In this document: piece by piece, positions 9,190 to 19,163 of the stretch | Position numbering within the stretch: the first letter of the stretch is position 1 | How the letters are laid out: the number at the start of each line of letters is the position of its first letter | Assembly: GCF_902859935.1 (NCBI RefSeq) | Contig: NZ_CADIKI010000030.1 | Span: forward strand, 1-64,000 | Reading direction: 5' to 3' | Length of the DNA: 64,000 bases | Origin: Paraburkholderia fynbosensis | GTDB lineage: Bacteria > Pseudomonadota > Gammaproteobacteria > Burkholderiales > Burkholderiaceae | Made by a program: the position numbers and the translations under genes | The notes under the pieces: model-generated | What the model was told of the DNA's origin: nothing | Database searches by the model: none | Seen by the model: the letters and a program-made list of their open reading frames with translations, nothing else

Positions 9190-9227
9190 GCATTACGTAA
9201 TGCGAGAGCACTGCCCCAAACCCTGAC
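9190..9227. promoter_or_regulatory. perfect 14-bp palindrome upstream of tpsA
   Basis: GCATTACGTAATGC at 9190-9203 is a perfect palindrome. Eight bases later TGCCCC is followed by CCCTGA (9212-9226), resembling the right half of the six-copy element described at 22958, but the left part differs. It lies about 300 bp before the exoprotein start and could be an operator for it. The remainder of 9136-9519 shows only the extension of the exoprotein frame, which does not look coding. Confidence 0.3.
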
Positions 9228-9519
9228 TGTGCTCATCTGCGGTGCCCCTTATGGTGAGCGCTAGGCCTTGATGCGGCTGATACACACTGCAAGGTCAGAA
9301 CTTTGCCGAACGGGCAATGGAATTGCCCTCACTACCTATGGCGGATCTCGGGAAAACTACCAAAACTTACGAAGCGACATGACGGGCTGTGCGGCCAGGC
9401 CGCAACGTATGGGTCGGATCGGCACGACCTTGACAGCGTGGCGCCCGGCGACACGTTGTTCGTGCGGTAGTAACGCCGTGTCGACGTTGTTCGTTCTCCT
9501 GCTGATGATAGGTGCTGCC

Positions 9520-12500
9520 ATGAACCACATCTACCGCTTGTGCTGGAACCAGTCTCTCAGGCAATGGGTCGTCGCATCGGAGCTTTCGAGACGGCATTCG
9601 GGTAGAGGCGCGTGCCGGATTCGGAAAGGTGTGCGACGCGCTGTGGCAATCGTCCTCGCAGGCGTGCCATTTCTATTGGTCGTCCCGGCATTTGGTGCGG
9701 GCGGACCCAGCGGCGGTCAGATCGTGTCGGGCGTTGGCTCGATCAGCCAGTCGGGCGCGGTCACCACGATTCGGCAGGGCAGTCCCACGCTGCAACTGAA
9801 CTGGCAGAGCTTCAACGTCGGCGCGGGTCAATCGGTGAACTTTATCCAGCCCGGCAGCAATGCGCTTGCAGTCAACCGCATACTCGGCAGCACGCCTAGC
9901 GCCATCCTAGGTCGCCTCAGCGCCAACGGCCAGGTCTGGCTGATCAACCCCAACGGCGTGCTGTTCGGCCCGTCGGCGCAGGTGAATGTGGGCGGCATCG
10001 TGGCGTCCACGCTCGACATCGATCCGGGCAGCCTCGGCAGCAGCACGCGCCGGTTCAGCGGGAACGGCAAGGGCAGCGTCGTCAACCAGGGCATGATTAC
10101 GGTGGCAGACGGTGGCTATGCCGTCCTGCTCGGCAACAAGCTCTCCAATCAGGGCTTGATTTCAGCGCGGCTCGGCACAATTGCGCTGGCGGGTGGCAGC
10201 GCCGCCACGCTGACGTTCGACGGCTCCCGGCTCGTGCACGTTCAGGTGGATGCCAGCACGCTGAACAACCTCGCGGAGAACCGGCAATTGCTGGTGGCCG
10301 ATGGCGGCCAGGTCATCATGACGGCGGGCGCCAGGGATGCGCTGCTCGCGAGTGCAGTGAACAATACCGGCATGGTGCGCGCGCAGACCGTCGAAGACCG
10401 CCAGGGCAAGATTGTGCTGCTCGGCGGCATGGAGGCCGGGCAGGTCAATGTCGGCGGCACGCTGGATGCGAGCGCGCCGAAGGGCGGTAGCGGCGGATCG
10501 ATCGAGACCTCGGCGGCGAAGTTCAACCTCGCACCCAATACGCATATCACGGCGGCCGCGCCGTTCGGGCGGGCCGGCACCTGGCTCGTCGATCCTACCG
10601 ACCTGACCATCGACGCCAACGCGGCCAGCACGATTTCGAGCACGCTCAACGGCGGCACTAACGTCACAGAGCAGACGACGGTATCGGGGACGTCGGGTGC
10701 CGGCGTGCAGTCGCCCGGCGCGGGCGACATCACCGTCGCCTCATCGATTAGCTGGACCAATGCGGCGGCCACCCTGACGCTCGATGCGTACAACGCCATC
10801 AACGTGAACGCAGGCGTGAATGGCGCGGGCGGGGTAGTCATGCTTGCGCGCGGCGCGAACCTGTCGATCGGGGCGGGCGCGGCGATCACGGGGGGCACGG
10901 GCGTGACGCTGGCCACGAGCGGCAACTTCGTGAACAACGCGGGCAGCGCGGCCGTGAGCACGGGCACCTCGGCGCCGTGGCTGATCTACTCGACCAATCC
11001 GGCGAACGACACCGCCGGCGGGCTCGCGCCCTCGTACGTCCAGTACAACGCGCCGTACGGCACGAGCCCGGCGGCCTCTGGCAATGGCTTTCTCTACAGT
11101 CTCGCGCCCACGATCACGCTCACGGCTCTGACCGGCAGCGTGACCAAGGTCTATGACGGCACGGCCACGGCGAATCTGACAAGCGCGAACCTGCAGATGA
11201 CCGGGCTCGTGAACGGCGACGTGATTGCGAGCGCAACGGGTTCCTATGCCACGTCCAACGCGGGCTCGAACATCACGGTCAACTCGCCCACGACGTTCGC
11301 GGGCGTCGTCATCAACACTGCGACCGGCATTCCCGTCTACGGCTACCAGGCGAAGGGCATGGCGTCGGCTAGCATCGGCACCATCACGCCGGCGCCGCTT
11401 ACAGCCACCATCGTCAATGACCCGACCAAGGTGTACGACGGCACCACTTCGGCGCCGCTCACAGCCAGCAACTACGGCTTCACGGGCTTCGTGGCCGGAC
11501 AGGGCGCGAGCGTGAACCAGGCCAGTTCCGTTTCGTACGCGAGCGCGAACGCCGGCACGGGCATCGCTGTCAACGCGACCTTCACGTCGACCAACTTCGT
11601 CGCGAACAGCGGCACGAACCTCGCGAACTACACGCTGCCGACCTCGGCGACGGGCACTGGCACCATCACGCCTGCGCCGCTCATCATCAGCGGGCTCGTT
11701 GCCAGCAACAAGGTCTACGACAGCACGCGCGCCGCTACGCTCAACACGAGCGGCGCATCGCTGTTCGGCGTCATCAGCACGGACAGCGGGCAGGTCTCGC
11801 TCGATTCGAGCGGCGCGGCCGGCAATTTCGTCACGCCCAACGTGGGGAACAACATCTCGGTGGTGCCCACGGGCTTCACGCTGACGGGCGCCAAGGCAGG
11901 CAACTATCAGATCTCGTTGCCGACCTACCTTGCCGCCAACATCACGCCGAAGTCCGTGACGATCACGGGCGTGACGGCGAACGACAAGGTGTACGACGCC
12001 ACCACCACGGCGTCGCTCAACCTCGGCAGCGCCACGATCACGGGCCTCGTGCCGTCCGACGCAGGCAATGTCTCGCTTTCGACAGGCGGCGCTACCGGCA
12101 CGTTCAGCCAGTCCGACGTGGGCAATAACCTGCCCGTTTCGGCCAATGGCTTCACGCTGGGAGGTTCGGCGGCCGGCAACTACTCGGTGACCGGGATCTC
12201 GGGGCTCACCGCGAACATCACGCCCGCGCCGCTCACGATTACTTTCGTGGGCTCGCCCACCAAGGTCTACGACGGCAGCGCCAATGCCACGCTGACCCAG
12301 GCGAACTACACGATCTCCGGGTTCGTGGGCGGGCAGGGCGCCACCATCGGACAAACGTCGGCTTCCTACGCAACGCCCAATGCGGGCACCGGTATCCCTG
12401 TCACGGCGGTGCTCAGGCCTTCGGATTTTGTGCCGGCGGCCGGCACGTCGATGTCGAACTACACTTTCTCGGCAAATGTGACCTCGGCGACGGGCATCAT

Positions 12501-15500
12501 CACGCCACAGCCGGTGCAGGTCAGCATCATCAACAACCCGACCAAGACATACGACGGCAACGACGTTGCCTCGCTCGGCGCCAACAACTATCAGGTGAGC
12601 GGCGCGATCCCCGGCGAGTCCATCACCCTGAATCCGTATCCGACGTCCGGCACCTATGCGTCGTCCAACGTCGGTTACTGGGTGGTAACCACGAGCCTGC
12701 CGGCAGGCGACTTTCAGGCGGGTCCGAACACGCTGCTGTCCAACTACCTCTTGCCGGCTGCGGCGACAGGCATGGGGACGATCGTGAAGCGGCAGATCAA
12801 CCCCAATACCTTGACGGCGGCGATCACGGACAACCCGTCGAAGACGTACGACGGCAACACGATCGCCACGATTCCGGCCGGCGATTTCACCTTCAGCGGA
12901 TTCGTCGCCGGTCAGAGCGCGACGGTGAACCATACGATCACCGGGAACTACGCGACGAAGGACGTCGGGACGCAGCCGGTGACGGCAAGCCTCGCGCAGT
13001 CCGACCTCACGGCGGGGGCGGGCACCGACCTGAACAACTATTCGTTCCCGGTCGCGGCTTCGGGGATGGGCTCGATTCTGCCGGCCCAGCTCCTCGTCTC
13101 GATCATCGGCAATCCGACCAAGGTCTACAACGGCGACACGATCGCGCGCGTGAACGGCCCCAACTTGCTGATCAGCGGCTTCGTGAGCGGCGAGGGCGCC
13201 AGCATCACACCCACGGCGCAATTCAACTACGGCCAGGCGAACGCGGGCACGCGTATCATCAGCGGCTCGCTCGTGCCGGGGAACTATACGGCCAACAGCG
13301 GCACTCTGCTGAGCAACTATCTGTTGCCCGCCTCGGCGACGGGCCCCGGCACGATCACGCCGGCGCCGCTTTATATCATCAACGCCAACGCGACCAACAA
13401 GGTCTACGACACGACCACGGCCGACGCGCTCGACGTGAGCAGCGCGCAACTCGCGGGCGTGGTCTCGACCGACGCCGGCAACGTCACGCTCAACAAGTCC
13501 ACGACCGGCACGTTTGCTTCGCCCAACGTGGGCAACAACATCGTCGTGACGGCCAGTGGCTTCAGCATCTCGGGCAGCGCGGCGGCCAACTATACGCTGC
13601 AGCCGCTCACCGGGCTCACCGCGAACATCACACCCGCGCAACTGCTCGTGAACGGCGCCGTGGCCAACAACAAGGTATACGACAGCACGACCGCTGCGAC
13701 CATCAACAGCAGCAACGCGACGCTTTCGGGCGTGCTTGGCAACGACAACGTCGCGCTATCCTCGGGCGGCTCGACGGGCCAGTTCATCACGGCGAACGTG
13801 GGCAACAACCTGCAGGTCACGGCAAGCGGCTTTACCCTGAGTGGCGCGCAGGCAAGCAACTACACTGTGTCGCAGCCGTCGGGGCTGTTCGCCAACATCA
13901 CGCCCGCGCCGCTCACGGTCATGATCACCGGTAACCCAATCAAGCAGTATGACGGCACGACGTCCGTGGCGCTGGGCGCGTCCGATTTCACCATCTCCGG
14001 CTTTGTCGGCAACCAGAGCGCCACGGTCACGCAGACCGCGTCGTCCGGCTACCACTCGCCCAATGTGGGCACCAACGTCGGCATTGGCGCGACGCTCGAG
14101 CCCTCGGACTACTCGGCGGCGCTTGGCACGAACCTCTCGAACTACGCGTTGCCGACCCAGGCCACCGGCACGCTTGGCGAGATCACGGCGAAGATCATCA
14201 ACCTGACCGGCACGCGCGTCTACGATGCCACGACCAGCGCGGATGCGAGCCTGTTCTCGAGCGGCGGCGTGGTCAACGGCGTCAATGGCGAGACGCTGAG
14301 CCTGACTGGCTCCGGCGTGCTGAGCACCAGGAACGTGGGCAAGCAGCAGCCGTTTGCGAATTTCGGCACGCTGGCGCTCGGCAACGGCAGCAACGGCGGC
14401 CTTGCGAGCAACTACACGCTCGTGGGCGGCGTCGACTGGGTGACCATCACGCCCGCGATGCTCACGGTGCTCAACACGACCGCGGACAACAAGGTGTACG
14501 ACGGCAACCGGAACGCAGCGTTGCACAATGCCCTGCTCAGCGGTGTGTTGGGCAGCGACACCGTCGCGCTCGGCAACGACACGAGCGGCCTGTTCGACAC
14601 CAAGAACGTGGGCACTGACAAGCCGGTGTCCACCAGCATGACGATCTCGGGCACGGATGCCGGCAACTACACGCTGGTGCAGCCCACGGGCATTAAGGCG
14701 AACATCACGCCGCTTGGCGCGGTTATCACAGCCACCGGCATCGACAAGCAATACGACGGCACGACCACGGCGCAGGTCAATATGGGCAGCGCTGCCGTGG
14801 TGGCGGGCGACCAGGTGAGCTTCAGCGATACGGCGGCCAACTTCTCGCAGTCGGATGTGGGCAACAACCTCGCGGTGCACGTGAGCGGCATTGCCGCGAG
14901 CGGCGCCGACGCGGCCAACTACACGTTCTCCAACACGACGGCGGACACCACCGCCAACATCACGCAACGCGTGCTGAATCTGCAGGGCTCGCGTGTGTAC
15001 GACACCACGACCAATGCCGCCGCGACACTGTTCGGCACCAACGGTACGCTCCAGGGGCAGAACGGCGAGACGCTGACACTCAGCGGGACCGGGCAACTGA
15101 CAGACAAGAACGTGGGCAACCAGAAGCCGTTCGCGGCGAGCGGCCTGGCCGGCTACACACTGACCGGCGATGGCACGGCCAAGGCGAGCAACTACACGCT
15201 CGTGGGCGGCACCGATTGGGTCACCATTACGCCCGCGCAGTTGGACGTCCTAAACACGGTAGCCCAGAACAAGGTCTACGATGGCAGCACCAATGCAGTG
15301 TTGCAAGGTGCCACGCTCAACGGTGTGCTGGGTTCGGATGTCGTGGCTCTGGGTAACGATACCCAGGGTCAGTTCAACGACAAGAACGTAGGCGACGGCA
15401 AGCCGGTGACCGCCAATATGTCGATCTCGGGCACGGATGCCGGCAACTACACGCTGGTCCAGCCAACCGGTCTCGCCGCAAACATCACGCCGCTCGGCGT

Positions 15501-18500
15501 CACGGTAGAGGCGAGCGCCAGCAACAAGGTCTACGACGGCACAACGACGGCAACCGTGCAACTTGGCAGCGCGGGCATCGTGGCGGGCGACCAGGTGGCC
15601 TTCAGCAAGCAATCTGCCGATTTCGACACGAAGGACGTCGGCACAGGCAAGCTGGTGACGGTTCTGGGCATCACCGAGTCCGGCGCGGATGGCGGCAATT
15701 ACACGTTCACGAATACGACCGCGACGACCACGGCCGACATCACGCCGTTCGTGCTGAACCTCACGGGCTCGCGCGTCTACGACGCGACCACGGGCGCGAA
15801 CGCGAACGTGTTCACGCAAGGCGGCACGGTCGCCGGCGTCAATGGCGAGACGGTCGCGCTGACCGGTTCAGGCGTGCTGTCGGACAAGAACGTGGGCAAC
15901 CAGAAGCCGTTTACGCTCGGCACGCTCGCGCTCGGTGACGGCACCAGTGGCGGCATCGCCAGCAACTATACGCTCGCGGGCGGCACTGACTGGCTCACGG
16001 TCACGCCCGCGCAACTCACGGTCAACGGCACCACGGTCAACACGAAGGTCTACGATGCCACGACGAACGCCACGCTGAGTGGCGCGACGCTCAGCGGTGT
16101 TCTTCTCAACGACGTCGTGGTACTCGGTAACAACACCATGGGCACGTTCTCGGACAAGAACGTGGGCACCGGCAAGTCCGTGGCGACCGCGCCGATGACC
16201 ATCGGCGGCGCCGACGCTGGTAATTATGTGCTGACTCAGCCCACCGGTCTCACGGGCGATATCGTGCCGCGTCCGGTCGTTGTGGACGCAACCACGCCCA
16301 ACAAGGTCTATGACGGTACGACTGCCGCCCCCGGGACTGCTGTTGCCACCACGGGCGTGCTGTCGGGTGACACGGTGAATTTCGGCTATAGCGGCGCGGC
16401 CTTCGCCTCGCCGAACGCGGGCGCCGCCGTTCCGGTATCGGTGACCGGCATCGCCGGGACCGGCGCGGACGCGGGCAACTACGTCTACAACACCACGGCG
16501 ACCACCGCGGCGAATATCCTGCAGTACACGCTGAATCTCACCGGCACGCGCACCTACGACGGCACCACGAACGCCGCCGCAGCTCTCTTCGGGAGCAACG
16601 GCGTGCTCACAGGCACGAACGGCGAGACGCTCACGCTCACCGGCTCGGGCACGCTCTCCACGAAGAACGCGGGCAACCAGCAGCCATTCGCGCCCAACGG
16701 CCTCACCGGCTTCACGCTCACGGGCAACAACGGCGCGCTGGCCAGCAACTACACCTTCGTGGGCGGCACGGACTGGGTGACGATCAACCCGTTCGCGATC
16801 GGGATCACCGCAACGGCCGAGAACCGCTATTACAACAGCAACGCCACGGCTACGGCCACGATCACACCTTCGGGCGTGCTGGCGGGCGATAACGTGAGCT
16901 TCGGCTTCGGCAGCGCGAGCTTCGACACGCCGAACGCAGGCAACGGCAAGACGGTCACCGTGAGCGGCATCACCGCGATCGGCGCGGATGCGGGCAACTA
17001 CACGTTCGCCACCACTGCGACCACCCTGGCGGACATCTACCGATACGTGCTGGGGCTACAGGGCACGCGTGTCTACGACGGCACCACCAATGCCGCCGCG
17101 AGCCTGTTCGGCAACGACGGCGTACTGACCGGCGTGAACGGCGAAACGCTCACGCTCTCCGGCACCGGCGCGCTTGCGAGCAGGAACGTGAACCCGCAGC
17201 AGGCGTTCACCGCGAACGGCATCGCGGGCTTCACGCTCACGGGCAACAACGGCGCGCTGGCGAGCAACTACGCGCTCGGCAACGGCGTGGGCGATTGGGT
17301 CAACATCACGCCGAAGCCGCTGACGATCTCGGCCGTGGGGCAGAACAAGGTCTACGACGGCACGACGGCCGCGCAGTTGAGCAACTTCACCGTGAACGGC
17401 CTCGTGGCGGGCGACAACGCATCGGTCGGCTATAACTCGGCGGATTTCGCCACGGCTAACGTCGGGCAGAACATCCCGATCCTGGTCGGCCTCTACGGCA
17501 ACGGCACAGATATCAACAACTATTCTTTCGGCAGCAAGGTGGTAACGACGAGTGCGGACATCACGCCGCGCGCGCTGACGATCGCGGCCGGCGCGCAGAA
17601 CAAGATCTACGACAGCACCACGGCGGCAACGCTCACAGGCCTGACCGTGACCGGCTTCGTGGCGGGCGACACCGGGACTTTCACGGCCGGTAGCGCGAAC
17701 TTCGCCTCGCCGAACGTGGGCAATGGCATCCAGGTCAACGTGGCGGGCATCACGGGCACGGGCGCCAACCTCGGCAACTACACGTACAACACCACGGCGA
17801 TGACCTCGGCCGACATCTACCCGTTCGTGCTGAACCTCACGGGCAACCGCGTCTACGATGGCACGAACCTGGCCCAGGCGAATCTGTTTGGCAACGGCGG
17901 CCAACTCGCGGGCGTGAATGGCGAATTGCTGACGCTTTCGGGCACTGGCACGCTCACGGACAAGAACGTGGGCAACCAGAAGTCGTTCGCGGCCGGCGGC
18001 CTCTCGGGCTACACGCTGACCGGCAACGGCGCGACGCTCGCGAGCAACTACACGCTCGCGGGCGGCGTCGACTCGGTCAGCATCACGCCGCTGGCCGTGA
18101 CCGTGGGCGCGACGGCCGCGAACAAGGTCTACGACGGCACGCGCGCGGCTTCGGTCGGCCTCGCGAGCAACGGGATCCTGAGCGGCGACAGCGTGAGCTT
18201 CAGCGCCCAGTCGGCCAACTTCGTCACGCCCAACGCGGGCTACGGCATTCCCATTCTCGTGACGGGCATCGCGGGCAGCGGCGCGGACGCCGGCAACTAC
18301 ACCTTCGATTCGGTGGCATCGACGTCCGCCGACATCACGCCGGTCGTGCTCAACCTCACCGGGGGGCGCGTGTACGACGCCACCACCGGCGCGGCGGCGG
18401 GCCTGTTCGGCATCAATGGCGTGCTCCAGGGCGTGAACGGCGAATCGCTCACGCTCTCGGGCACCGGCACGCTCACGGACAAGAACGTGGGCAGCCAGAA

Positions 18501-19095
18501 GTCGTTCGCGGCGGGCGGTCTCTCGGGTTACACGGTGACCGGCAACGGGGCGGCGCTTGGCAGCAACTACACGCTTGCGGGTGGCGTGGACTGGGTGACG
18601 GTCACACCGGCGCCGCTCACCGCAGTAGGCACGCAAACGACCAACCGGGCCTACGACGGCACGGTGTTCGACGCGCTCTCGGGCGCGCGGCTCTCGGGCG
18701 TGCTCGGCAACGACACTGTGACGCTCGGCAACGCCAGCGTGGGCTATTTCAACGATCCGGCGGTGGGCTTCTCCAAGCCGGTGAGCACGGCGATGACGAC
18801 GGGCGGCGCGGACGCGGGCAACTACGTGTTCGTGCAGCCGAGCGGACTGACCGCCGACATCATCTCGCCTGTTCCGCCAGTGCCTCCGGGCACGCTGGCG
18901 AGCCTGCACGCGCGGATGGGACCGGAAGCACCGGTGACGCCGTATGGCACCGCGTCGGACGCCGCGCAGGGTAGCTACGCGGGCAACCAGAAGCAGGAGG
19001 AGCATCCCAATGAGCGCAATGTGGCGCGCTCGGACTTCCATCCGGGGTTGGCGCTCACGGTGCTCAACGGAGGCGTTCGCTTGCCCGCGAACTGA
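9520..19095 (+). CDS. TpsA filamentous-haemagglutinin-like exoprotein with YDG/MBG repeats
   Basis: Giant two-partner-secretion exoprotein of 3191 residues, likely exported by the adjacent TpsB protein. The frame is open to 9268, but the ATG at 9520 begins a typical extended signal (MNHIYRLCWNQSLRQWVVAS, the ESPR) followed by a hydrophobic core ending in FLLVVPAFGAG. The TPS/haemagglutination-activity domain covers roughly residues 60-200, with SILNWQSF-like and NPNGVLFGPSAQVNVGG motifs (NPNG near residue 143). Residues ~530-3115 are 29 YDG/MBG-type repeats. The C-terminal ~80 residues (Pro-rich linker then AVLNGGVRLPAN-like end) hold no toxin or protease domain, so an adhesin or biofilm role is more likely than contact-dependent inhibition. 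It is among the longest single-frame genes expected on such replicons. Confidence 0.9.
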   Translation: MNHIYRLCWNQSLRQWVVASELSRRHSGRGACRIRKGVRRAVAIVLAGVPFLLVVPAFGAGGPSGGQIVSGVGSISQSGAVTTIRQGSPTLQLNWQSFNVGAGQSVNFIQPGSNALAVNRILGSTPSAILGRLSANGQVWLINPNGVLFGPSAQVNVGGIVASTLDIDPGSLGSSTRRFSGNGKGSVVNQGMITVADGGYAVLLGNKLSNQGLISARLGTIALAGGSAATLTFDGSRLVHVQVDASTLNNLAENRQLLVADGGQVIMTAGARDALLASAVNNTGMVRAQTVEDRQGKIVLLGGMEAGQVNVGGTLDASAPKGGSGGSIETSAAKFNLAPNTHITAAAPFGRAGTWLVDPTDLTIDANAASTISSTLNGGTNVTEQTTVSGTSGAGVQSPGAGDITVASSISWTNAAATLTLDAYNAINVNAGVNGAGGVVMLARGANLSIGAGAAITGGTGVTLATSGNFVNNAGSAAVSTGTSAPWLIYSTNPANDTAGGLAPSYVQYNAPYGTSPAASGNGFLYSLAPTITLTALTGSVTKVYDGTATANLTSANLQMTGLVNGDVIASATGSYATSNAGSNITVNSPTTFAGVVINTATGIPVYGYQAKGMASASIGTITPAPLTATIVNDPTKVYDGTTSAPLTASNYGFTGFVAGQGASVNQASSVSYASANAGTGIAVNATFTSTNFVANSGTNLANYTLPTSATGTGTITPAPLIISGLVASNKVYDSTRAATLNTSGASLFGVISTDSGQVSLDSSGAAGNFVTPNVGNNISVVPTGFTLTGAKAGNYQISLPTYLAANITPKSVTITGVTANDKVYDATTTASLNLGSATITGLVPSDAGNVSLSTGGATGTFSQSDVGNNLPVSANGFTLGGSAAGNYSVTGISGLTANITPAPLTITFVGSPTKVYDGSANATLTQANYTISGFVGGQGATIGQTSASYATPNAGTGIPVTAVLRPSDFVPAAGTSMSNYTFSANVTSATGIITPQPVQVSIINNPTKTYDGNDVASLGANNYQVSGAIPGESITLNPYPTSGTYASSNVGYWVVTTSLPAGDFQAGPNTLLSNYLLPAAATGMGTIVKRQINPNTLTAAITDNPSKTYDGNTIATIPAGDFTFSGFVAGQSATVNHTITGNYATKDVGTQPVTASLAQSDLTAGAGTDLNNYSFPVAASGMGSILPAQLLVSIIGNPTKVYNGDTIARVNGPNLLISGFVSGEGASITPTAQFNYGQANAGTRIISGSLVPGNYTANSGTLLSNYLLPASATGPGTITPAPLYIINANATNKVYDTTTADALDVSSAQLAGVVSTDAGNVTLNKSTTGTFASPNVGNNIVVTASGFSISGSAAANYTLQPLTGLTANITPAQLLVNGAVANNKVYDSTTAATINSSNATLSGVLGNDNVALSSGGSTGQFITANVGNNLQVTASGFTLSGAQASNYTVSQPSGLFANITPAPLTVMITGNPIKQYDGTTSVALGASDFTISGFVGNQSATVTQTASSGYHSPNVGTNVGIGATLEPSDYSAALGTNLSNYALPTQATGTLGEITAKIINLTGTRVYDATTSADASLFSSGGVVNGVNGETLSLTGSGVLSTRNVGKQQPFANFGTLALGNGSNGGLASNYTLVGGVDWVTITPAMLTVLNTTADNKVYDGNRNAALHNALLSGVLGSDTVALGNDTSGLFDTKNVGTDKPVSTSMTISGTDAGNYTLVQPTGIKANITPLGAVITATGIDKQYDGTTTAQVNMGSAAVVAGDQVSFSDTAANFSQSDVGNNLAVHVSGIAASGADAANYTFSNTTADTTANITQRVLNLQGSRVYDTTTNAAATLFGTNGTLQGQNGETLTLSGTGQLTDKNVGNQKPFAASGLAGYTLTGDGTAKASNYTLVGGTDWVTITPAQLDVLNTVAQNKVYDGSTNAVLQGATLNGVLGSDVVALGNDTQGQFNDKNVGDGKPVTANMSISGTDAGNYTLVQPTGLAANITPLGVTVEASASNKVYDGTTTATVQLGSAGIVAGDQVAFSKQSADFDTKDVGTGKLVTVLGITESGADGGNYTFTNTTATTTADITPFVLNLTGSRVYDATTGANANVFTQGGTVAGVNGETVALTGSGVLSDKNVGNQKPFTLGTLALGDGTSGGIASNYTLAGGTDWLTVTPAQLTVNGTTVNTKVYDATTNATLSGATLSGVLLNDVVVLGNNTMGTFSDKNVGTGKSVATAPMTIGGADAGNYVLTQPTGLTGDIVPRPVVVDATTPNKVYDGTTAAPGTAVATTGVLSGDTVNFGYSGAAFASPNAGAAVPVSVTGIAGTGADAGNYVYNTTATTAANILQYTLNLTGTRTYDGTTNAAAALFGSNGVLTGTNGETLTLTGSGTLSTKNAGNQQPFAPNGLTGFTLTGNNGALASNYTFVGGTDWVTINPFAIGITATAENRYYNSNATATATITPSGVLAGDNVSFGFGSASFDTPNAGNGKTVTVSGITAIGADAGNYTFATTATTLADIYRYVLGLQGTRVYDGTTNAAASLFGNDGVLTGVNGETLTLSGTGALASRNVNPQQAFTANGIAGFTLTGNNGALASNYALGNGVGDWVNITPKPLTISAVGQNKVYDGTTAAQLSNFTVNGLVAGDNASVGYNSADFATANVGQNIPILVGLYGNGTDINNYSFGSKVVTTSADITPRALTIAAGAQNKIYDSTTAATLTGLTVTGFVAGDTGTFTAGSANFASPNVGNGIQVNVAGITGTGANLGNYTYNTTAMTSADIYPFVLNLTGNRVYDGTNLAQANLFGNGGQLAGVNGELLTLSGTGTLTDKNVGNQKSFAAGGLSGYTLTGNGATLASNYTLAGGVDSVSITPLAVTVGATAANKVYDGTRAASVGLASNGILSGDSVSFSAQSANFVTPNAGYGIPILVTGIAGSGADAGNYTFDSVASTSADITPVVLNLTGGRVYDATTGAAAGLFGINGVLQGVNGESLTLSGTGTLTDKNVGSQKSFAAGGLSGYTVTGNGAALGSNYTLAGGVDWVTVTPAPLTAVGTQTTNRAYDGTVFDALSGARLSGVLGNDTVTLGNASVGYFNDPAVGFSKPVSTAMTTGGADAGNYVFVQPSGLTADIISPVPPVPPGTLASLHARMGPEAPVTPYGTASDAAQGSYAGNQKQEEHPNERNVARSDFHPGLALTVLNGGVRLPAN
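11107..18865 (+). repeat. 29 tandem YDG/MBG repeats in tpsA, the later ones in an ordered super-repeat
   Basis: Counting the K/R-x-Y-D-G/S/A/T motif gives 29 modules from TKVYDG (11152) to NRAYDG (18652), spaced about 270 bp (about 89 residues). Each has the layout KVYDGTT, GD-x-V, NVG, AGNY and a closing NITP-type strand. The first eleven are simple modules. From about 14190 two or three kinds alternate: a longer one (LTGTRVYD, VNGETLTL, GNQKPF, DWVTITP), a second with GVLGSDTVALGN and GTDAGNYTLVQPTG, and a third with VAGDQVSF and GADAGNYTF. Confidence 0.85.
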
Positions 19096-19163
19096 GTCCT
19101 CTAGGTGGAGGAAAAGACAACGCACGCGCGGCAGCGCGCCCCACGAGAACTTCAAACCCTGAC

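Noticed and set aside
10741-13641. 966-residue minus-strand open frame opposite the exoprotein gene
   Set aside because: It is an antisense shadow of GC-rich repeats: Arg/Ala/Gly/Asp-rich composition, no domain, no ribosome binding site. The same applies to the minus-strand frames at 13756-15096, 15250-15819 and 17056-19200.
11107-18865. Possible CRISPR-like or satellite array
   Set aside because: Repeat units are about 270 bp, in frame, diverged and encode YDG domains. They are coding repeats.
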